From: Micrasema longulum
Lineage: Eukaryota > Arthropoda > Insecta > Trichoptera > Brachycentridae
Length of the DNA stretch: 64,000 nucleotides
Direction: 5' to 3'
Assembly (NCBI GenBank): GCA_022494885.1
Contig: JAGVSM010000952.1
Location: 186,001-250,000 of the forward strand
The notes beneath the pieces were generated by a model that saw nothing but the letters and a program-made list of their open reading frames with translations, had not been told where the DNA came from and ran no database searches. The translations under genes and the position numbers were made by a program. Position 1 is the stretch's first letter, and the number at the start of each line of letters is the position of its first letter. Shown here one piece after another: positions 56,190-64,000 of this stretch.

Positions 56190-57480
56190 AAGGGTGCTGT
56201 ATATCTACAGGCTAACGTCGTCAATGCGTTAAAATGGCAGATGTCTTTTCAGATTGGATTGATCTTACCGCCGGTGTGCCACAAGGGGGGGTACTTACTC
56301 CACTTTTATTTTCCCTTTTTATCAATCCAATAACAAAAAACCATCTCTGTTCGTACCATTTATATGCCGATGATTTGCAATTGTATATTCATTTCGAACC
56401 CGTCGACTTTGTGTAAACACATTGAGTAATGTCACTTACACTCGAGCATATCACTTCATGGACAAAAAAACATGGACTTCTCATAAATCCAACAAAAACC
56501 TAAATTGTACTTGTTGGTAGTAAACAAATGTATTCAAAAGTGAATTTTTCCACACTTCCTCTTTTTAAAATAGATGGTACAGAAATTCCATTCATGACTT
56601 CAGACAAAAACTTAGGTATTATCATTCATAAGCATTTAGGGTGGCACGATCAGGTTAACGAAGTTCGTCGTAAATTTTATAGCAGTTTGCACTAACTTAA
56701 AAGATTACAGAATTTCTTACCAATTAATGTTAAGCAAACATTAGTCCAGAGCTTACTTCTTCCACTCCTTGACTATGCGGATGTATGCTATCCAGATGCT
56801 TACTCTGAATTACTTGATAAGTTAGAACGATTGCAGAGTATTTGTATTCGTTATATCTTTGATCTTCGCAAATTTGACCACATAACCGAGTATCGCACGC
56901 AACTACACTGGCTCAGCATCAGGCATAAAAGAAACATTAACATTCTATCTCTTCTTCACAATATTTAAAATAATCCCACTTCGCCTGTTTATCTGAGAGA
57001 GCTCATCCAACCTCTTTCACAACACGGACTATCTCTTCGTTCTGTAGTAACGAGAGAACCCTTTTAATACCCTGTCATCGCTCTAATTTTCTTGCCTCCT
57101 CATTCACAGTAGTAGCTGCTCAATTGTGGAATAATCTACCCACTAATGTTAAAGACGCCCCCTTCTTTATTTACATTTAAGTCAAGATTAAAATGTCACT
57201 ATCTAAATATTTCAATTGTTCCTTTATTCTTCTTCTTTCCTTCCCATCTTCTCTCCTCTCTTCATAGTATAGTGTTATTTTTTTTTTATAAATTTTTATT
57301 TTGTTAATCTTTGTTTTTAATTTTTGTATAAAATTGTAAGATTCAATATGTCCATGTATTTATAATTTTCTCAAACTGAACGGTTTGGATAGGTATGAAG
57401 AAATTGCCTTAAGGCAATATGCCCGCCCTTATATGTATATAATGTATATGTATATAAAGTGTCAAATAAATAATAATAAC
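56190..57480 (+). pseudogene. LINE K: reverse transcriptase pseudogene with 3' UTR
   Basis: The first frame reads [20 protein letters not shown], then [13 protein letters not shown] and the catalytic YADD in [17 protein letters not shown] (56340-56400), closed by a TAA at 56414-56416. Downstream, in broken frames, follow the thumb and C-terminal parts (KNLGIIIHKHLGWHDQV at about 56600; LLLPLLDYADVCYPDAY at about 56755; LDKLERLQSICIRYIFDL at about 56815). The 3' UTR ends ATATGCCCGCCCTTATATGT and CAAATAAATAATAATAAC near 57480. The endonuclease and first palm motifs are absent. It is of the Jockey/CR1-like group; placement is uncertain. Confidence 0.85.
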
Positions 57481-58140
57481 TCTTAATAAAAAAATTTTAC
57501 TAATGGACAAATTTTACAAAGCATGTTATACACATAATATGGTACTTCTAAAAATTACATCTAAAAAGTAGCACTTTTCAAATCAGGAAACGATTTCGCA
57601 AATAAACAAGTTTTTAAAAATTCTGTTGCACAATTTAAAACTTCTGGAGGTAGAGCATTCCATGACAAAGGTCCGGCTATTGCAAAAGCCCTATTGCCAA
57701 ATTTGGAACTCTGGTTACGTGAATAAGGTTGTATCACTTTCCCTACAACAGAACGGGAGGCTGAGGCAGATCTCCCGGAACGCAGAGTTCCTTAAGGAGG
57801 AGCCGTGTTACGCATTACATTAACAAGTACATTAACAACCAACCAACCAACACAGCTTGTAGGTGGTGGTAAGTCGGCTAGCAACCAGCAGGCATCATGC
57901 TCCAGACAGAGCGAGAGAGAGAAAATAAAGATTCCTTAAAAATAAAAATAAAATATTAATACTAAAAGTGCAGCTTTAGCATACATTCGAGCAGTACCGC
58001 GCTGATCCAGCCTCAGTCTAATTTAAAAAATGCAGTTTTGACCTGGCGAGTATGTTTTTGCATTAGATTCTTAGTGTTGCCTGCACTAGCAATGATATTG
58101 TAAAATTCTACCTTCATTTTCATTTTTATATTATACTAAA
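57481..58140. other. Intronic DNA with a repeat-like block at 57540-57830
   Basis: The block has balanced composition and a 65-codon + frame; its layout suggests a LINE 3' region, without a catalytic motif. A GAGAGAGAGA run lies at 57910-57921. Confidence 0.4.
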
Positions 58141-58811
58141 CCCTGTCACATCCGAAACCACAATGATCAGTATGAGCAAGAAGACATATAGGCACATTAA
58201 AATAAATTTTTAGAACAACTTAAAACGTAAAAAATAAAAGATTAATAAAAAAAACAAATGGTTGCTTACTCCCGTAGGGGAGAAACGAGGAGGGGGAGGG
58301 GGCCATTTCCACCCTCCGAGCACAAGAGTTAAGCTAGGGTTTCCTAGGACAGCGGTGCCCGTATTTTAACGGCCGTAGTGAACATTGATGCGGTTGACAG
58401 CCGTCGTAACGGAGACTAGAGAGTGGTTTCCTATAAAATGGTGTTGATAACACCGTTAAAAAATAAAACCACTCTCTAGTCACAACTACGACGGCTGTCC
58501 ACCGCATCACCGTTCACTACGGCCGTTAAGATACGGGCACCGCTGTCCTAGGAAACCCTAGCTTAAGTCTCTTTTTTTTGGAGAGTTACAGTGATAACAT
58601 TTGCTAGATGTGTAAAAGTAGATATGTTTAGAATTGAACAAAAACATGTACTTTTTATAAAATTTATTAATAAAAAATATATATATACATTTTAAATATA
58701 TTTTTTTAAACTATTTTTTTTTTAATTTTCTTCGTTCTAAATAATTTTTTTTAAATATGCTAATATGTCTTCTTGCCCATACTGATCATTGTGGTTTCGG
58801 ATGCGACAGGG
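58141..58811. mobile_element. Foldback element with nested palindromes (about 670 bp)
   Basis: Outer arms: CCCTGTCACATCCGAAACCA at 58141 and its complement ending in GACAGGG at 58811, similar for about 110 bp. Inner arms: TTAAGCTAGGGTTTCCTAGG from 58329 and the complement up to 58566, about 100 bp at high similarity, GC-richer than the rest, around a loop with GGTGTTGATAACACC. The outer and inner arms differ in composition, so either one complex element or a palindromic element inserted in another. No coding sequence. Confidence 0.85.
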
Positions 58812-58869
58812 TTTAAAGAACACCCTGTATAATGTCTACCTCCTAGAGAGCGTATAGAATCGTACTGCT

Positions 58870-58962
58870 GGTCTCGAAATTTCAATACTAGCATCTCGAG
58901 AGTACCGATATTGAAAATGTCTTAAGACTCAAAATCTCGAGTCTCGTGTCTCGAATGAAAGC
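58870..58962. repeat. Second block of TCTCGA/GAGAC motifs
   Basis: TCTCGAAATTTC, ATCTCGAGAGT, AAATCTCGAGTCTCGTGTCTC recur here in the style of 55985-56092, where TCTCGAAATTTCGCGA also occurs. The two blocks may be parts of one element split by later insertions. Confidence 0.55.
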
Positions 58963-60169
58963 TCTAATATCTAAATTCTATTACTAACTTCCCCGTTACC
59001 AAAAATTAATTTTCACAAATCTCATCAATAAGCTAAATCACATATTAAACATAAATATCCCAATGCTCAGTTGTATTTCTGTCCTTAAACATTTGGATCG
59101 AATGAACACTGCGTTGTTCATTATAGAGCGTTTATAGGTTAGGTGAAAGGCTTCTTAATGGCATTTATTGATATGCTTTTCATTTTATATTGATTTATTT
59201 TATCTGTAAAGATGTTTCGATATATATGTTACGGTCCACGTCCACACATAGAACCGTATTCGTCATTTCGCCCGGACACGGATACAAAAATACTTATAAT
59301 ACAGCTTTACGTAATACAAAAATATTACATCGTTTACTTTGTAGGCGAATGAGAAAATTCGTATCAATGTTAGCATAACGTTCCAAGTAAAAAAGAGCTA
59401 GAAGAATCATTTATTTTTTATGTTTTTCCCTCGGGTTTGTCGTCGTATTTGTAAGGTTGTTTTTGCCTAGTCCTTCGAAAATGAACAATCTGATTGATAT
59501 TTGTTTAGGCACAATAAAAAATAATTAATAGCAAACAGTTAATACAAAATACACGTTAAATCCGTAATTTCCAAACTTTATATTTCTACGCCTCCCTTTT
59601 GAAAATATCTATCCATGTCGCCTATCCCCCCTAATTAAAAAAATACATAATACAGTCGTGTTTCTTAATAAAATGTTAAATTGCTAATTGGAAAAACATT
59701 TAAAAAACGCTGTTGGAAGAAAAATAAATGTTTTCGATACAGTGAAGGTAATTAAAATATATAATCGATAAAAAGATAAGTATTCTATTTTATCTTAACG
59801 ATGCATATTTGTGATTTTTCATTTTGTTTCGATTCGGGGGTAAAATAATTGCACTAAATATTTCATGGAATCAAAAAAAAAAGTTTTTCTGTGTACCCAG
59901 TAAAGTCCAAAATTGACAACTCCCCTCGTTCATATAATTTTAATAATAATTAAATTTGGAGAAATAAAACTTAATTAAAATTATTCATGTGATACAAATT
60001 ACGATTTATGTCATTGACTTTTGATTTTATGTTCAACATGCTGACTTATTAATATATTTAATTACGTTTTTGACGGTTTAAATAAACTGCTGGACTTATC
60101 TGGATTGGCACAAAATCTAACTAACTTAATGGACTAAACTTGCTACACACATTACCGATTTATTGTTTT
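58963..60169. other. AT-rich intronic DNA
   Basis: No exon or shared repeat recognised; 59200-59390 has a 62-codon + frame without similarity. Confidence 0.45.
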
Positions 60170-60600
60170 TATTCGGTAAAATACAAAATATATTCTTCCC
60201 AATACTATGCGAAAAATGCAACTGCACGTTGGACTGATTATGCCTGAATAAAACCTACAAAATCAACGTTTCGCTGTCCCGTATTGCACACCTCAAAACT
60301 GAGCCGATTTTGTTTTATTTATTAAAAGAGTATCAGAATGTAATTTTCTAACAAAGTTATTTAACATATGCATTTGTTTACCGTACGTCTGAAGACGGCA
60401 GATAAAACTGTGAGCTTTTATGGTTTTTCGAATGGCCCTAGCTTCCATAAGAAACAATTTATCGAAAAAATCAAAACAATGAACACGTAAATGGTAAATA
60501 TCTATAGCGTGTAAAAAAGTCACTGTTCTAGTGCTTTAATCCAATGAGAAAATACGGGAATACGTTTATATGTAGAAAAAACACTCTGGACGTAACCGAC
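60170..60600. repeat. Repeat R, copy 2
   Basis: This copy lacks the LINE tail found in copy 1 (26566-27040). Shared blocks, in order: a CCCAATACTATGCGAAAAATG-type start, CAAAACTGAGCCGATTTTG, TTACCGTACGTCTGAAGACG, and CTATAGCGTGTAAAA. Its class is unknown. Confidence 0.65.
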
Positions 60601-61089
60601 TACTCGCATCGAAAGATTAAAAAAATCTAGTCAAGTGGCGATTAAATCTCGTTTTTACTATTTTGTGAGGTATCAGACCCGAGATTTAATAGAGCCTAAT
60701 CTTAGCAAAACGTACGGAAAGTCTGTTGATGTCTGTCAATAGTCCGTCTTCTTCTGAATGAGTTTTCTGTGGTTTCCTCTTCTCTAAGCAAATGTGGAGA
60801 AGTTCCTTAACAGTCGATTATCCCACCAATTCCTCACACTATGGTTAGAATAATTAGAAGGAACATACCTAATTCAGTTAATATAAGTCTTTAACATAAT
60901 ATGCAAGGCAAAAAATAAGGAACTCCCATTTAAAAAACAAATAAAAATTAAAGCAAAAAATACTTTTTTTATCAAAGACATATTTTCGATATAAGGACCC
61001 TTAGGCCCATTCTAAATGTATCGTACATATTCACACAGCTCGGTAAAATTACAAAAGGTGGATTGATTTTTATTGTTGCTTTTATAATT
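60601..61089. other. Unassigned intronic DNA
   Basis: No element recognised. Confidence 0.4.
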
Positions 61090-61200
61090 TATTATTTTAA
61101 TTTAATGGCATACAAACGACTAACTAGTACTCCGTGAGGCCAACTAATATCCACTCGAATTCTTTTCGCAAGATATATTAATTTTCCTTGGAGTACCTAG
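61090..61200. repeat. Dispersed repeat also seen at 11560-11680
   Basis: CCGTGAGGCCAACTAATATC and CACTCGAATTCTTTTCGCAA are the shared blocks. Confidence 0.5.
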
Positions 61201-61289
61201 CCACTGGAAAAATAAAAATTATAAATACTAGTGACGAATGTGTGATAAAACTATGTACGATAGGTGCACAGATGTCGAGATCCGTTCAT

Positions 61290-61490
61290 AGCGTGAAGCT
61301 GAGATAAGCATTAGCGGCAGAATAAAAAAAAGTGCTGCGTTGGTTCGGAAATGTAGAGCGAATGGACGGCGAAATAACAGCTAAAAATATTTGCGGCGCG
61401 AATGTTGATGGATGCAGAAAACGAGGACATGCCATGACTAAATCCAACAAATGCTTGGATGATAGACATGTCAAAAGTAGAAATAATTGG
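61290..61490 (+). mobile_element. LINE ORF2 C-terminal tail fragment
   Basis: The + strand reads ALRWFGNVERMDGEITAKNI, then CGANVDGCRKRGHAMTKSNK and DDRHVKSRNNW. W.GHVERM and the basic G(R)..RGRP region are typical of the end of LINE reverse-transcriptase proteins. It resembles the 50545-50720 fragment (HVKSR). Confidence 0.6.
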
Positions 61491-61920
61491 AGTGTAGGAA
61501 AGTAAAATTATTGTATATATTTATTTGAAAACGAACCTTTGACTAGTTTAATTATAAAATAAAAGAGGTCCTTAAAATTTACGGCTGCCTTCGAGAATTC
61601 ATTTTTTGCCTTATTTACTCTTTTGTTTTTCACTATTTTTTTATCTGTATTTTTTTTTGTATGTGGTATTTTTTTTTTTAATAAATGATTTATTAAGGCA
61701 CTAAAACTGAATATGGATTGTTGAATGACATATTAATTTTATGTTAATCACGTTAAATGAACTAAATACACACATTGATATGGCTGCGATCCAAGTCAGT
61801 GTACTGAGCTGTCGTAAAAGTTAATTTATCATTATTTTATGAATTATTGCCAACACATAAATTATAATACACTCTCAGTTTATTTACTAACTTGCATATT
61901 CTTTAGCTGCAATGACTCCC
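61491..61920. other. AT-rich intronic DNA
   Basis: Nothing recognised. Confidence 0.45.
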
Positions 61921-62190
61921 GAGGGGGTGAAATCCAGTCTTTTGTCTACAAAAATTAGGATAAACCCAACAATTGTAAGTTGTGTTGTTTTAGAGAAGGT
62001 AATATAGAAGTCTTATGACCTCCCGTTTGCTGGTTAAGGTGGACACTTTACTTACTGTGTAACATTCACCGTTCTGCCCATATTTGAACATCTACGTAAA
62101 GACAGCCAATGACAGGTCATAAGCCCCTGTAGATGCCTAGACTTCTGTATTACCTTCTCTAAAATGTTCTTCATCTCTGTTGTAATATGT
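61921..62190. repeat. Repeat X in foldback arrangement
   Basis: A + arm (62000-62095: TTTAGAGAAGGTAATATAGA, CACTTTACTTACTGTGTAAC, TGCCCATATTTGAACATCTA) is followed directly by a minus arm (62097-62170: GACAGCCAATGACAGGTCAT, GTAGATGCCTAGACTTCTGT, ATTACCTTCTCTAAAATG). The outer part GAGGGGGTGAAATCCAGTCT is shared with the copy at 24697-25060. This suggests X is an inverted-repeat element rather than a retroposon. Confidence 0.6.
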
Positions 62191-63139
62191 TAACAGCTTG
62201 TTTATTTTAAGGGACGGTTTAAATAAGATGATTTTTTTTGCTATTGTGAAATCGATTTTTAAACATAAAGCGATTTAGCAGGACATATAAGCTAATCAGG
62301 ATTTACATGGAGATGGTGAAATACCCCCTCAGTCTTGTTCAAATATTTTTATCATTAAACATATTATATTATTTATTGTTTCAGCATTTACTTTGTGGAA
62401 AAAAAAATTTTGAAATTATTTAAAATGAAACAATTTATAATTTGTTTTGTAATGAGTTTATATTTACACGTAATCATGGGTCATTCAGAATACCTGAAAC
62501 TAGTTGTGTTATAATATATTAACTCTTATGTGGTAAAAATCACAAAGTGTTTCATTTTAAATAAATTAAAAATATTCCTTAGTATTTGCTTGACGACAGG
62601 AATCTTCATCGTACGAATGAAATTACATTATGTATTGTATTGTAAATCATGCGTAAGAAACGTTACAGTTTTGCGGTTTAATTTACTGACAAAGAAAGAA
62701 AGCGCAAGGTGCAATTTTGTAAGTTTACTATAATAGAAGGTGATGTGCGAACCAATGCTCGGGTTCTAACATTTCTTAAAATACGAAAACTCATTTTGTC
62801 ATTGTAAAAAAGGGTGGGTTATTTTAAAAGTACGCTGTTTTGAAACTGATGCGCTTGTAAAATCCGAATGGTTATTTTTATTCATGAAATTAAATACTAT
62901 ACGAGTACGGTCATCGAACCTCTTCATCTGTTCATTTAAGTTAAGTAAAAGAGCTGAAATCTTTATTGATTTATTTACGACGAAATGTATTTATTTATTT
63001 TTAAATGCTGTACCTACGGCATTTGTACACCAATTGCCGTATTTTTCAATAATTTATTTCGAAAAAAATGATCGATGCAAGATCTTACTTCCATCGATCA
63101 TTTAATTAATATTATTTTATTTAACCTTCTCGGGAATCA
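62191..63139. other. AT-rich intronic DNA
   Basis: Frames of 67-73 codons on the + strand (62530-62733, 62884-63105) have AT-driven composition and no known similarity. Confidence 0.45.
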
Positions 63140-63787
63140 GATTTGCGATATGAGCCCTAAGATCCGTCTAAGATGCCTATCGGACCTCTGTATTTAAAAA
63201 AATGCATGCCATTGAAAATATGCTCTTAGGCCAGCATTTGGATCGGGAAGAGGAAAACTTGTCGAACTCCGGCAACACAAAAAAACAGTTGGTTCGGAGA
63301 TCGTGCTTTTTCCGTAGCTGGAACCTCTCCCTGAAACCAATCAGCTTCACACTGCGAATCATCGACAGTCCCAGTCAGTTCAGATCTCAACTGAAATATC
63401 ACATATTTAATTTATTTTTCAATCAAAATGTTCAATATGATGTATTTTTAGCATCTTTAGAATGTAAATTTAAGTAACGAATAGGGATATATCTTATACT
63501 ACGAATACCGATAAAGATATACGAAATGGATTTTTTAAAATAAGTTGTATTTTAAAATGAATATGGATATTTTGGAGAAATATTTAAAAAGTATGTCCCT
63601 GTAAACTATACATTAAAAAATATTTTTATCCTACAAAGTAGATTTTTTTTCCTGCAGTTCTTTATTGATCCTTATTTATTTAAAATTGTAAAAAAATAAC
63701 CTAATATTTCCATATTGTAAAGCGCCCTTGAGGTGAAAATCACCCCAAGGCGCTATATAATTCAGCCAAATATTACAATTATTATCT
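63140..63787 (+). mobile_element. CR1/L2-type LINE, C-terminal remnant and 3' UTR
   Basis: This is the same family as 595-1026. The + strand holds CTCTTAGGCCAGCATTTGGA, ACTTGTCGAACTCCGG and the C-terminal motif SPSQFRSQLKYHIFNLFF. The 3' UTR ends in a near-perfect hairpin, GCGCCCTTGAGGTGA paired with TCACCCCAAGGCGC (63721-63753), and then CTATATAATTCAGCCAAATATTA. It is more complete at the C-terminus than the other copy but frameshifted and without a catalytic domain. Confidence 0.8.
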
Positions 63788-64000
63788 GGTAGCAAAACGC
63801 GCACGCCCTACAACACGAAGCGGAAGTTTGCTAGGTACCTAATATTTCTTAACTAAATACCTCTCCTAATAGAGATAAAATAATATTAATATGTTTGAAG
63901 GTGTTTTCAGTTTAACATAAATAAAAATATTATTCTACGATTTGTCTAGTGGTTTACCCCTTGAGGCGGTCAATTTTTCGGCAGGCGGTGATACCTTTTC
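63788..64000. other. Unassigned DNA at the window edge
   Basis: Nothing recognised; the sequence is cut by the window. Confidence 0.4.

Larger units (their letters stand above)
3190..64000 (+). other. Large FOXO intron (incomplete in the window)
   Basis: The donor is AAG/GTAAGA at 3189/3190. No + strand segment downstream encodes the expected continuation of the forkhead domain, and no other host exon was recognised on either strand, so the rest of the window is read as one intron of at least 60.8 kb. Its content is listed separately. A small nested host gene or non-coding RNA cannot be excluded by eye. Confidence 0.7.

Overview
The window is animal nuclear DNA: AT-rich, with split genes, tRNA-derived SINEs, several decayed non-LTR retrotransposons, mariner and Helitron remnants and many terminal-inverted-repeat elements. 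The combination (a Helitron end of the type common in moths and butterflies, mori-type and other mariners, RTE, CR1/L2 and Jockey-like LINEs, and a FOXO exon of insect type) points to an insect, most likely a lepidopteran. The order is an inference; no species can be named.

Only one host coding segment is convincing: an internal exon at 2954-3189 (+) encoding the first half of a FOXO forkhead domain. It ends at ...SSAGWK followed by a GTAAGA donor, the conserved FOXO intron position inside recognition helix 3. The second half of the domain is not found downstream on the + strand, so bases 3190-64000 are read as one intron of at least 60.8 kb. Bases 1-2953 are then upstream intron or 5' flank.

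Everything else is intron. Its main contents are: (a) three GC-rich islands (about 1.2, 17.8 and 48.85 kb), the last with a perfect CRE palindrome and a TATA-like box, which are candidate alternative promoters; (b) complex, apparently non-repeat stretches at 18.9-19.35 and 55.0-55.56 kb that are candidate enhancers; (c) at least three SINE families (called A, B and C here); (d) LINE fragments of the CR1/L2, Jockey/CR1-like and RTE types, all broken; (e) two unrelated mariner pseudogenes; (f) several non-autonomous inverted-repeat families; (g) unnamed repeats (called X, Y, R) recognised only because copies recur here.

Nested insertions give a relative history. Element Y sits in a mori-type mariner with a 9-bp target duplication; a MITE sits inside a SINE A copy; a LINE 3' end sits inside another SINE A copy; SINE C sits inside repeat X; and a LINE tail sits inside repeat R. 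No bacterial-type system, CRISPR array, canonical rRNA gene or functional tRNA gene was seen. Family names are from motif recognition by eye; identities and ages were not computed.
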